Origin: Symsagittifera roscoffensis
Lineage: Eukaryota > Xenacoelomorpha > Acoela > Convolutidae
DNA length: 64,000 nucleotides
Direction: 5' to 3'
Assembly (NCBI RefSeq): GCF_963678635.1
Contig: NC_087068.1
Span: 39,891,649 to 39,955,648, forward strand
Within the stretch, counting starts at the first letter, position 1. Every line of letters starts with the position of its first letter. The notes under the pieces were generated by a model. That model made no database searches, was not told the origin of the DNA, and saw only the letters and a list, made by a program, of their open reading frames with translations. This document shows positions 1-11,850 of the stretch, in pieces. A program made the position numbers and the translations under genes.

Positions 1-3000
1 TGTGAGTATGCTGACGGTTCTTGGAAGTACTAAGATTTTGATTTGGCTTTTTGCGTTTCTGAAATATGTCATTTTTTTTGTTTATCCTTGATGCGATCTT
101 CGGTGGTACAAATTTTTTTCATTTTTCAGGACAGTGTGTGGCTAGTTAAAAATTCTAATGTGTTCCTTGTTATTCCATTCATCATTTCTACTGGGTTAGC
201 GATCTTTGCAGAAACGGATTAGCTTTGTGGTGATTTTTGTCCGAAAAAAGTTGTCGTCACAATTTGGTAGTTTTCACTAGCTTCTGGTATTGGGTACTGA
301 ACGTTTCTTCAGTTTTGACATCTTTGAAAAACTCAGCGACAATTTTTTGGGTTGTTAATGCGTTAATGCCCTGTGAGTATGCTGACGGTTCTTGGAAGTA
401 CTATGATTTTGATTTGGCTTTTTGCGTTTCTGAAATATGTCATTTTTTGTGTTTATCCTTGATGCGATCTTCGGTGGTACAAATTTTTTTCATTTTTCAG
501 AACAGTGTGTGGCTAGTTAAAAAATCTTATTGTGTTCATTGTTGTTCAGTTCATCAATTCTACTGGGTTAGCGATCTTTGCAGGAGCAGATTTGCGCTGT
601 GGTGATTTTTGTCCGAAAAATGTTGTCGTCACAAATTGGTAGTTTCCACTAGATTCTGGTGTTGGCTACTGAACGTTTCTTCAGTTTTGACATCTTTGAA
701 TTACACAGCGACAATTTTTTGGGTTGTTAATGCATTGTGGGTATACTGACGGTTCATGGTAGTACTAAGTTTTCGATTTTGCTTTTCGTGTTTCTGAAAG
801 ATGTTATTTTTTAAGCTTATCCTTGATGCGATCTTCGGTGGTACAAATTTTTTTCATTTTTCAGGACAGTGTGCAGCTAGTTTAATCATCTTGATATGGT
901 TCATTGTTGTTCCATTCATCAATTATACTGGGTTAGCGATCGTTGCAGAAGCGGATTTGCGCTGTGGTGATTTTTTGCCCAAAAAAAGTTGTCGTCACAA
1001 ATTGGTAGTTTCCACTAGATTCTGGTGTTGGCTACTGAACGTTTCTTCAGTTTTGACATCTTTGAATTACACAGCGACAATTTTTTGGGTTGTTAATGCA
1101 TTGTGGGTATACTGACGGTTCATGGTAGTACTAAGTTTTTGACTTTGGTCTTTATGTTTCTGAAATATGTCATTTTTTGTGTTTATTCTTGATGCAATCT
1201 TCGGTGGTACAAAGTTTTTTCATTTTTCAGGACAGTGCGTGGCTAGTTAAAAAATCTTATTGTGTTCATTGTTGTTCAATTCATCAATTCTACTGGGTTA
1301 GCGATCTTTGCAGAAGCGGATTTGCGCTGTGGTGATTTTTGTCCGAAAAAAGTTGTCGTCACAATTTGGTAGCTAGCTTCTGGTATTGGGTACTGAATAA
1401 TTCTTCAGTTTTGACATCTTTGAAATACAGAGCGACAAATTTTTGGGTTGTTAGAAAATTTTGAGTATGTTGACGGTTCTTGGTAGTACTAAGTTTTCGA
1501 TTTTGCTTTCTGTGTTTCTAAAAAATGTCATTTTTTGTGTTTATCCTTGATGCGATCTTCAGTGGTAAAACTTATTTTCATTTTTCAGGACAGTGTGCAG
1601 CTAGTTTAATCATCTTGATATGGTTCATTGTTGTTCCATTCATCAATTATACTGGGTTAGCGATCGTTGCAGAAGCGGATTTGCGCTGTGGTGATTTTTT
1701 GCCCAAAAAAAGTTGTCGTCACAAATTGGTAGTTTCCACTAGATTCTGGTGTTGGCTACTGAACGTTTCTTCAGTTTTGACATCTTTGAATTACACAGCG
1801 ACAATTTTTTGGGTTGTTAATGCATTGTGGGTATACTGACGGTTCATGGTAGTACTAAGTTTTTGACTTTGGTCTTTATGTTTCTGAAATATGTCATTTT
1901 TTGTGTTTATTCTTGATGCAATCTTCGGTGGTACAAAGTTTTTTCATTTTTCAGGACAGTGCGTGGCTAGTTAAAAAATCTTATTGTGTTCATTGTTGTT
2001 CAATTCATCAATTCTACTGGGTTAGCGATCTTTGCAGAAGCGGATTTGCGCTGTGGTGATTTTTGTCCGAAAAAAGTTGTCGTCACAATTTGGTAGCTAG
2101 CTTCTGGTATTGGGTACTGAATAATTCTTCAGTTTTGACATCTTTGAAATACAGAGCGACAAATTTTTGGGTTGTTAGAAAATTTTGAGTATGTTGACGG
2201 TTCTTGGTAGTACTAAGTTTTCGATTTTGCTTTCTGTGTTTCTAAAAAATGTCATTTTTTGTGTTTATCCTTGATGCGATCTTCAGTGGTAAAACTTATT
2301 TTCATTTTTCAGGACAGTGTGTGGCTAGTTAAAAAATCTTGATGTGTTCATTGTTGTTCCACTCATCAATTCTACTGGGTTAAAGATCGTTGCAGAAACG
2401 GATTTGTGCTGTGGTGATATTTTGTCCGAAAAATTTTTCACAAATTGGTAGTTTGCACTAGCTGCTGGTAACGGCTACTGAAGGCTTCTTCAGTTTTGAC
2501 ATCTTTGAAATAAACAGCGACAATTTTTTGGGTTGTTAATGCTTTATGGGTTTGCTTACGGCTCATGGAAGTACTAAGATTTTGATTTGGCTTTTTGCTT
2601 TTCTGAAATATGTCATTTTTTGTGTTTATCCTTGATGCGATCTTCGGTTGTACAATTTTTTTTCGTTTTTCAGGACAGTGTATGGCTAGTTAAAAAATCC
2701 TAATGTGTTCCTTGTTATTCCATTCATCATTTCTACTGGGTTAGCGATCTTTGCAGACACGGATTAGCGTTGTGGTGATTTTTGTCCGAAAAAAGTTGTC
2801 GTCACAATTTGGTAGTTTTCACTAGCTTCTGGTATTGGGTACTGAACGTTTCTTCAGTTTTGACATCTTTGAAATACTCAGCGACAATTTTTTGGGTTGT
2901 TAATATGTTAATGCCCTGTGAGTATGCTGACAATTCTTGGAAGTACTATGATTTTGATTTGGCTTTTTGCGTTTCTGAAATATGTCATTTTTTGTGTTTA

Positions 3001-6000
3001 TCCTTGATGCGATCTTCGGTGGTACAAATTTTTTTCATTTTTCAGAACAGTGTGTGGCTAGTTAAAAAATCTTATTGTGTTCATTGTTGTTCAATTCATC
3101 AATTCTACTGGATCAGCGTTCTTTGCAGAAGGGGATTTGCGCTGTGGTGATTTTTGTCCGAAAAATGTTGCCGTCACAAATTGGTAGTTTTCACTAGCTT
3201 CTGGTATTGGGTACTGAATGTTTCTTCAGTTTTGACATCTTTGCAGTACACAGCGACAATTTTTTGGGTTGTTAATGTATTGTGGGTATGCTGACGGTTC
3301 ATGGTAGTGCTACTAAGTTTTTGATTTGGCTTTTCTGTTTCTGAAATATGTCATTTTTTGTGTTTATCCTTGATGCGATCTTCGGTGGTAAACTTTTTTT
3401 TTCCTTTTTCAGGACAGTGTGTGGCTAGTTTAAAAATCTTATTGTGTTCATTGTTGTTCAATTCATCAATTCTACTGGGTTAGCGATCTTTGCAGGAGCA
3501 GATTTGCGCTGTGGTGATGTTTGTCCGAAAAATGTGTCGTCACAAATTGGTAGTTTTCACTAGCTTCTGGTATTGGGTACTGAACGTTTCTTCAGTTTTG
3601 ACACCTTTGAAATACTCAGCGACATTTTTTTGGGCTGTTAATGCCTTGTGAGTATGCTGACGGATCTTGGAAGTACTAAGATTTTGATTTGGCTTTTTGC
3701 GTTTCTGAAATATTTCATTTTTTGGTTTATCCTTGATGCGATCTTCGGTGGTACAAATTTTTTTCATTTTTCAGGACAGTGTGTGGCTAGTTAAAAAATC
3801 CTAATGTGTTCCTTGTTATTCCATTCATCATTTCTACTGGCTTAGCGATCTTTGCAGAAACGGATTAGCGCTGTGGTGATTTTTGTCCGAAAAAAGTTGT
3901 CGTCACAAATTGGTAGTTTTCACTAGATTCTGGTATTGGGTACTGAACGTTTCTTCAGTTTTGACATCTTTGAAATACAGAGCGACAAATTTTTGGATTG
4001 TTAATAAAATGTGAGTAAGTTGACGGTTCTTGGTAGTACTAAGTTTTCGATTTTGCTTTTCGTGTTTCTGAAAGATGTTATTTTTTAAGCTTATCCTTGA
4101 TGCGATCTTCGGTGGTACAATTTTTTTTCATTTTTCAGGACAGTGTGTGGCTAGTTAAAAAATCCTAATGTGTTCCTTGTTATTCCATTCATCACTTCTA
4201 CTGGCTTAGCGATCTTTGCAGAAACGGATTAGCGCTGTGGTGATTTTTGTCCGAAAAAAGTTGTCGTCACAAATTGGTAGTTTTCACTAGCTTCTGGTGT
4301 TGGCTACTGAACGTTTCTTCAGTTTTGACATCTTTGAATTACACAGCGACAATTTTTTTGGGTTGTTAATGCATTGTGGGTATACTGACGGTTCATGGTA
4401 GTACCAAGTTTTTGACTTTGGTCTTTATGTTTCTGAAATATGTCATTTTTGTGTTTATTCTTGATGCGATCTTCGGTGGTACAAAGTTTTTTCATTTTTC
4501 AGGACAGTGCGTGGCTAGTTAAAAAATCTTAATGTGTTCATTGTTGTTCAATTCATCAATTCTACTGGGTTAGCGATCTTTGCAGAAGCGGATTTGCGCT
4601 GTGGTGATTTTTGTCCGAAAAAAGTTGTCGTCACAATTTGGTAGTTTTCACTAGCTTCTGGTATTGGGTACTGAATAATTCTTCAGTTTTGACATCTTTG
4701 AAACACAGAGCGACAAATTTTTGGGTTGTTAGAAAATTTTGAGTATGTTGACGGTTCTTGGTAGTACTAAGTTTTCGATTTTGCTTTTTGTGTTTCTAAA
4801 ATATGTCATTTTTTGTGTTTATCCTTGATGCGATCTTGGGTGGTAAAAATTATTTTCTTTTTTCAGGACAGTGTGTGGCTAGTTAAGAAATCTTGATGTG
4901 TTCATTGTTGTTCCACTCATCAATTCTACTGGGTTAGCCATCGATGCAGAAGCGGATTTGTGCTCTGGTGATATTTTGTCCGAAAAAATTGTCACAAATT
5001 GGTAGTTTGCACTAGCTGCTGGTAACGGCTACTGAAGGCTTCTTCAGTTTTGACATCTTTGAAATACACAGCGACAATTTTTTGGGTTGTTAATGCTTTA
5101 TGGGTTTGCTTACGGCTCATGGTAGTACTAGGTTTTTGATTTTGGTCATTATGTTTCTGAAATATGTTATTTTTTGTGTTTATCCTTGATGCGATCTTCG
5201 GTGGTACAAATTTTTTTTCATTTTTCAGGACAGTGTGTGGCTAGTTAAAAAATCTTAATGTGTTCATTGTTGTTCAATTCATCATTTCTACTGGGTTAGA
5301 GATCTTTGCGGAAGCGGATTTGCGCTGTGGTGATTTTTGTCCGAAAAAAGTTGTCGTCACAATTTGGTAGTTTTCACTAGCTTCTGGTATTGGGTACTTA
5401 ATAATTCTTCAGATTTGACATCTTTGAAATACAGAGCGACAACTTTTTGGGTTGTTAATAAAATGTGAGTATGTTGACGGCTCTTGGTAGTACTAAGTTT
5501 TCGATTTTGCTTTTTGTGTTTCTGAAATATGTCATTTTTTAAGTTTATCCTTGATGCGATCTTCGGTGGTACAAATTTTTTTTTTCATTTTTCAGGACAG
5601 TGTGTGGCTAGTTAAGAAATCTTGATGTGTTCATTTTTGTTCCATTCATCAATTCTACTGAGTTAGCGATCGTTGCTGAAGCGGATTTGCGCTGTGGTGA
5701 TTTTTTGCCCGAAAAAATTTGTCGTCACAAATTGGTAGTTTCCACTAGCTTCTGGTAATGGCTACTGAACGTTTCTTCAGTTTTGACATCTTTGAAAAAC
5801 ACAGCGACATTTTTTTGGGTTTTTAATGCATTGTGGGTATACTGACGGTTCATGGTAGTACTAAGTTTTTGACTTTGGTCTTTATGTTTCTAAAATATGT
5901 CATTTTTTGTGTTTATCCTTGATGCGATCTTCGATGGTACAAATTTTTTTCATATTTCAGGACAGTGTGTGGCTAGTTAAGAAATATTGATGTGTTCATT

Positions 6001-6103
6001 GTTGTTCCATTCATCAATTTTACTGGGTTAGCCATCGTTGCAGAAGCGGATTTGCGCTGTGGTGATGTTTTGTCCGAAAAAACTTGTCGTCACAAATTGG
6101 CAG
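1..6103 (+). repeat. 365-bp satellite array, left block
   Basis: About 17 head-to-tail monomers, all in one orientation. Each carries recognisable boxes in the same order: TTTTTCATTTTTCAGGAC, then GTGTGGCTAGTTAA, ATTCTACTGGGTTAGCGATC, GCAGAAGCGGATTTGCGCTG, TTTTGTCCGAAAAAAGTTGT, CACAAATTGGTAGTTT, TTCAGTTTTGACATCTTTGA, ACAGCGACAATTTTTTGGGT, and TGTGTTTATCCTTGATGCGA. Monomers here differ by substitutions and small indels in T-runs. Many have GCGATCTTTGCAG instead of GCGATCGTTGCAG, a subtype largely confined to this block. The array is already in progress at base 1, so its left end lies outside the window. The open frames inside are repeat artefacts, not genes. Confidence 0.97.
871..2318 (+). repeat. 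Dimeric higher-order unit, 724-bp period, two copies
   Basis: Bases 871-1,594 and 1,595-2,318 match almost base for base over two monomers. Shared private variants include GTGCAGCTAGTTTAATCATC near the start of the copies at 871 and 1,595, the truncated GGTAGCTAGCTTCTGG near 1,370 and 2,094, and GAAAATTTTGAGTATGTTGA near 1,453 and 2,177. The two monomers within one copy are clearly more different from each other than the two copies are, so the dimer, not the monomer, was duplicated recently. Confidence 0.9.
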
Positions 6104-6960
6104 TAGAATTTTTTTTCACTTGTGATTCTGTGGCAATGTTACCTTTCAAGGCATGACCCGCTTTTTGATCATTGAGGAAGTTAGATCCTCGTGGTTCACC
6201 CATTGCTTGCAAGTCGAGTGACAATTCTCAGAATTTGGAAACATTCAAATAAGTCTTGTGTGCTTCAGGAAAATAGAGAAAAAATTGGGAATGGATTTTA
6301 AACGTGTTTTGAAGACAAATTTAAAATACCTGAAAAAGCCTAAGCTGGGAAATAACTTGAGGGGAAAGTATGAAAATGTGGGTTTTTGCACGTTTGTCAA
6401 ACGCCATTATAACTTATTTGAAATTGTTCAAAGATAACCATTGACAGTTAGAAAACAGTTTCTAAAAACTATTTTAAAACTAAACAGAAATTTGGCCTTA
6501 AATTTCTCAAAACTCGAAAACAAACTATGATTGCCGTTTTTTTTGATCAAATAGCACAGTTTGAGAAAACAAGATTAATAGGTTAAAATTTTGTTCCCCT
6601 CGGGAAACCTGAAAATTGAATTTCACTCTCGAAACTGGAAGTCGATCAAATTTTTTGTGAATTTTCAATTTTGCAGTTTGACAGTGGAGTTTGCCTTCTT
6701 TTCAACAAAAAGAAACTAGGTGAACCTAAAAAATCACGAATCAAACCGCAAAGCATCAAACTGGAGCGTGAACAAATAAATAAATATATCATTGCGAACT
6801 ATATACGTCCGAAATAAGTCCGATGAGTCCGAAATACGTTCATGGAATCTTAAACAGTAGTTAGGAAGGATAGATTGAAAAGTTATTAAAATTTGTTTTA
6901 AATTGAAGAATGTTAAATTGTGTGATTATTCTGTTTTATGTGTTTGTTAAATTTAAGTAG
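6104..6960. other. Non-satellite insert in the array
   Basis: Satellite homology stops after CACAAATTGG at about 6,102. It is replaced by about 857 bp of AT-rich DNA with no satellite boxes and no convincing open frame. A T-run (GAATTTTTTTTCAC) lies just inside the left edge. A short internal cluster near 6,806-6,840 repeats the word GTCCGA three times. Nothing here matches a family I recognise. The right edge abuts an inverted piece of satellite, listed separately. The segment could be a transposon relic or captured genomic DNA. Confidence 0.8.
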
Positions 6961-7002
6961 TTCAGTAGCCATTACCAGAAGCTAGTGGAAACTACCAAAT
7001 TG
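6961..7002 (-). repeat. Inverted satellite fragment at insert edge
   Basis: Read on the minus strand, this 42-bp piece is normal satellite: AATTTGGTAGTTTCCACTAG followed by CTTCTGGTAATGGCTACTGA. It is the only inverted satellite piece I found in the window. It contains just the part of the monomer missing between the left array (ending CACAAATTGG) and the right array (resuming GGCTACTGAA). TTCAGTAGCC at 6,961-6,970 and GGCTACTGAA at 7,002-7,011 form a 10-bp inverted pair. Confidence 0.9.
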
Positions 7003-8683
7003 GCTACTGAAAGTTTATTCAGTTTTGACATCTTTGAAAAACGTAGCGACATTTTTCTTGGTTGTTAATGAGTTGTGGGTATGCTGTCGGCTCATGCTAG
7101 TTTTAATTTTTTGAATTTGGTCTTTATGTTTCTGAAATATGTCAGTTTTTGTATTTATCCTTGATGAGATCTTCGGTGATACAAATTATTTTCATTTTTC
7201 AGGACAGTTTGTGGCTAGTCAAGAAATCTTGATGTGTTCATTGTTGTTCCATTCATAAATCTACTAGGTTTTCGATCGTTGAGAAGCGGATTTGCTCTGT
7301 GGTGATTTTTTGTCCGAAAAAACTTGTCGTCACAAATTGGTAGTTTCCACTAGCTTCTGGTATTGGCTACTGAATGTTTCTTCAGTTTTGACATATTTGA
7401 AAAACACAGCGACAATTTTTTGGGTTGTTAATGCATTGTGGGTATACTGACGGTTCATGGTAGTACTAAGTTTTTGACTTTGGTCTTTATGTTTGTGAAA
7501 TTAGTCATTTTTTGTGTTTATCCTTGATGCGATCTTCGTTGGTACAAATTATTTTCATTTTTCAGGACAGTGTGTGGCTAGTTAAGAAATCTTGATGTGT
7601 TCATTGCCGTACCATTAATCAATTCTACTGGGCTAGCGATCGTTGCGCAGAAGTGGATTTGCGCTGTGGTGATTTTTTGTCCGAAAAAAGTGTTCGTCAC
7701 AAATTGGTAGTTTCCACTAGCTTCTGTTATTGACTACTGAATGTTTCTTCAGTTTTGACATCTTTGAAATACGTGGCGACATTTTTCTTGGTTGTTATTG
7801 AGTTGTGGGTATGTTGACGGTTCATGGTAGTACTAAAATTTTGATTTTGGTCTTTATGTTTCTGAAAATTGTCATTTTTTGTGTTTATCCTTGATGCGAT
7901 CTTCGGTGGTACAAGTTTTTTTCGTTTTTCAGGACAGTATGTGGCTAGTTAGGAAATCTTGATGTGTTCATTGTTGTTCCATTCATCGATTCTTCTGGGT
8001 TATTGATCGTTGCAGAAGCGGATTTGCACTGTGGTGATATTTTGTCCGAAAAAAGTTGTCGTCTTAATTTGGTAGTTTCAACTAGCTTCTGGTATTGTCA
8101 ACTGAACGTTTCTTCAGTTTTGACATCTTTGAAAGACACAGCGACAGTTCTTTGGGTTGTTAATGCATTGTGGGTATACTGACGGTTCATGGTAGTACTA
8201 AGGTTTTGATTTTGCTGTTTGCTTCTGAAATGTCTTTTTTTGTGTCTATCCTTGATGCGATCTTCGGTGGTACAAATAATTTTCGTTTTTCAGGACAGTG
8301 TCTGGCGTGGCTAGTAAAGAAATCTTGATGTGTTCATTGTTGTTCCATTCATCAATTCTACTGGGTTAGCGATCGTTGCAGAAGTGGATTTGCGCTGTGG
8401 TGATTTTTTGGCCGAAAAAAATTGTCGTCACAAATTGGTAGTTTCCACTAGCTTCTGGTATTGGCTACTGAACGTTTCTTCAGTTTTGACATCTTTGAAA
8501 TACACAGCGACATTTTTTTGGGTTGTTAATGCATTGTGGGTATACTGACGGTTAATGGTAGTACTAAGTTTTTGACTTTGGTCTTTATGTTTCTGAAATG
8601 TCTTTTTTTGTGTTTATCCTTGATGCGATCTTCGGTGGTACAAATTATTTTCGTTTTTCAGGACAGTGTGTGGCGTGGCTAGC

Positions 8684-9419
8684 TAAGAAATCTTGATGTT
8701 TTCATTGTTGTTCCATTCATCACTTCTACTGGGTTAGCGATCGTTGCAGAAGTGGATTTGCGCTGTGGTAAGTTTTTGTCCGAAAAAAGTTGTCGACACA
8801 AATTGGTAGTTTTCACTAGCTTCTGGTTTTGTCTACTGAACGTTTCTTCAGTTTTGACATCTTTGAAAGACACAGCGACCATTTTTTGGGTTGTTTTTGC
8901 CTTGTGGGTATGCTAACGGTTCACGGTAGTACTATGGTTTTGATTTTGGTTTTTATCTTTCTGAAATATGTCATTTTTTTTCTGTTCATCCTTGATGCGA
9001 TTTTTTCTGGCACAAGTTTTTTTCATTTTTTCAGGACAAGGTGTGGCTAGTTAAGAAATCTTGATGTTTTCATTGTTGTTCCATTCATCAATTCTACTGG
9101 GTTAGCGATCGTTGCAGAAGTGGATTTGCGCTGTGGTAAGTTTTTGTCCGAAAAAAGTTGTCGACACAAATTGGTAGTTTTCACTAGCTTCTGGTTTTGT
9201 CTACTGAACGTTTCTTCAGTTTTGACATCTTTGAAAGACACAGCGACCATTTTTTGGGTTGTTTTTGCCTTGTGGGTATGCTAACGGTTCATGGTAGTAC
9301 TATGGTTTTGATTTTCGTTTTTATCTTTCTGAAATATGTCATTTTTTTTCTGTTCATCCTTGATGCGATTTTTTCTGGCACAAGTTTTTTTCATTTTTTC
9401 AGGACAAGGTGTGGCTAGT
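8684..9419 (+). repeat. Recent monomer duplication, 368-bp period
   Basis: Two adjacent monomers beginning near 8,684 and 9,052 are almost identical. They share the rare variants GTCGACACAAATTGG, CTTCTGGTTTTGTCTACTGA, GGGTTGTTTTTGCCTTGTGG and GGCACAAGTTTTTTTCATTT. Both contain GTAAGT after GCTGTG in place of the usual GTGATT or GTGAGT. Confidence 0.88.
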
Positions 9420-10121
9420 TAAGAAATCTTGATGTGTTCATTGTTGTTTCATTCATCAATTCTACTGGGTTAGCGATCGTTGCAGAAGCGGATTTGCTCT
9501 GTGGTGAGTTTTTGTCCGAAAAAAATTGTCGTCACAAATTGGTAGTTTCCACTAGCTTCTGGTCTTGGCTACTGAATGTTTCTTCAGTTTTGACATCTTT
9601 GAAACATACAGCGACAATTTTTTGGGTTGTTATTGCCTTGTGGGTATGCTAACGGTTCATGGTAGTACTATGGTTTTGATTTTGGTTTTTATGTTTCGGA
9701 AATATGTCATTTTTTGTGTTTATCTTTGATGCGATCTTCGGTGGTTCATGTTTTTTCGTTTTTCAGGAAGCGCGTGGCTTCTTAAGAAATCTTGATGTGT
9801 TCATTGTTGTTCCATTAATCAATTCTACTGGGTTAGCGATCGTTGCAGAATCGGATTTGCGCTGTGATAAGTTTTTGTCCGAAAAAGGTTGTCGTCACAA
9901 ATTGGTAGTTTCCACTAGCTTCTGTTATTGTCTACTGAATGTTTCTTCAGTTTCGACATCTTTGAAATACACAGCGACAGTTTTTTGGGTTATTAAAGCC
10001 TTATGGGTATGCTTACGGTTATATGGTAGTACTAAGTTTTTGACTTTGGTCTTTATGTTTCTGAAATATGTCATTTTTTGTGTTTATCCTTGATGCCATC
10101 TTCTGTGGTACAATTTTTTTC

Positions 10122-11850
10122 ATTTTTCAGGAAAATGTGTGGCTAGTTATGAAAATTGGATGTCTTCATTGTTGTTCAATTCATCATTTCTACTGGGTTA
10201 GCGATCGTTGCAGAAGCGGAATTGCGCTGTGGTGAGTTTTTGTCCGAAAAAAATTGTCGTCACAAATTGGTAGTTTCCACTAGCTTCTGGTCTTGGCTAC
10301 TGAATGTTTCTTCAGTTTTGACATCTTTGCAATACACAGCGACAATTTTTTGGGTTGTTAATGCGTTGTGGGTATGCTGACGGTTCATGGTAGTACTACT
10401 AAGTTTTTGATTTTGGTCTTTATGTTTCTGAAATATGTCATTTTTTGTGTTTATCCTTGATGCCATCTTCTGTGGTACAATTTTTTCATTTTTCAGGAAA
10501 ATGTGTGGCTAGTTATGAAAATTGGATGTCTTCATTGTTGTTCAATTCATCAATTCTACTGGGTTAGCGATCGTTGCAGAAGCGGAATTGCGCTGTGGTG
10601 AGTTTTTGTCCGAAAAAAATTGTCGTCACAAATTGGTAGTTTCCACTAGCTTCTGGTCTTGGCTACTGAATGTTTCTTCAGTTTTGACATCTTTGCAATA
10701 CACAGCGACAATTTTTTGGGTTGTTAATGCGTTGTGGGTATGCTGACGGTTCATGGTAGTACTACTAAGTTTTTGATTTTGGTCTTTATGTTTCTGAAAT
10801 ATGTCATGTTTTGTGTTTATCCTTGATGCCATCTTCTGTGGTACAATTTTTTTCATTTTTCAGGAAAATGTGTGGCTAGTTATGAAAATTGGATGTCTTC
10901 ATTGTTGTTCAATTCATCATTTCTACTGGGTTAGCGATCGTTGCAGAAGCGGAATTGCGCTGTGTTGAGTTTTTGTCCGGTAAAAATTGTCGTAACAAAT
11001 TGGTAGTTTCCACTCGCTTCTGGTCTTGGCTACTGAATGTTTCTTCAGTTTTGACATCTTTGCAATACACAGCGACAATTTTATGGGTTGTTAATGCGTT
11101 GTGGGTATGCTGACGGTTCATGGTAGTACTACTAAGTTTTTGAATTTGGTCTTTATGTTTCTGAAATATGTCATTTTTTGTGTTTATCCTTGATGCCATC
11201 TTCTGTGGTACAATTTTTTTCATTTTTCAGTAAAATGTGTGGCTAGTTATGAAAATTGGATGTCTTCATTGTTGTTCAATTCATCATTTCTACTGGGTTA
11301 GCGATCGTTGCAGAAGCGGAATTGCGCTGTGGTGAGTTTTTGTCCGAAAAAAATTGTCGTCACAAATTGGTAGTTTCCACTAGCTTCTGGTCTTGGCTAC
11401 TGAATGTTTCTTCAGTTTTGACATCTTTGCAATACACAGCGACAATTTTTTGGGTTGTTAATGCGTTGTGGGTATGCTGACGGTTCATGGTAGTACTACT
11501 AAGTTTTTGAATTTGGTCTTTATGTTTCTGAAATATGTCATTTTTTGTGTTTATCCTTGATGCCATCTTCTGTGGTACAATTTTTTTCATTTTTCAGTAA
11601 AATGTGTGGCTAGTTATGAAAATTGGATGTCTTCATTGTTGTTCAATTCATCATTTCTACTGGGTTAGCGATCGTTGCAGAAGCGGAATTGCGCTGTGGT
11701 GAGTTTTTGTCCGAAAAAAATTGTCGTCACAAATTGGTAGTTTCCACTAGCTTCTGGTCTTGGCTACTGAATGTTTCTTCAGTTTTGACATCTTTGCAAT
11801 ACACAGCGACAATTTTTTGGGTTGTTAATGCGTTGTGGGTATGCTAACGG
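10122..11850 (+). repeat. Homogenised run of five monomers, 366-367-bp period
   Basis: Five successive monomers share GAAAATGTGTGGCTAGTTAT, GAAAATTGGATGTCTTCATT, GAAGCGGAATTGCGCTG and CATCTTTGCAATACACAGCG, with very few differences. The equivalent GATGTCTTC positions are about 366-367 bp apart (near 10,156, 10,522, 10,889, 11,256 and 11,623). This is the most homogeneous monomer-level run in the window and indicates very recent amplification. Confidence 0.92.

Noticed and set aside
6801-6840. Hammerhead-ribozyme-like words (GATGAGTCCGAAA) in the 6.1-kb insert.
   Set aside because: The core would need CTGATGA but reads CCGATGA, stem II would be only about one pair, and no convincing stems I and III flank it. 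The words are better seen as a short GTCCGA repeat.
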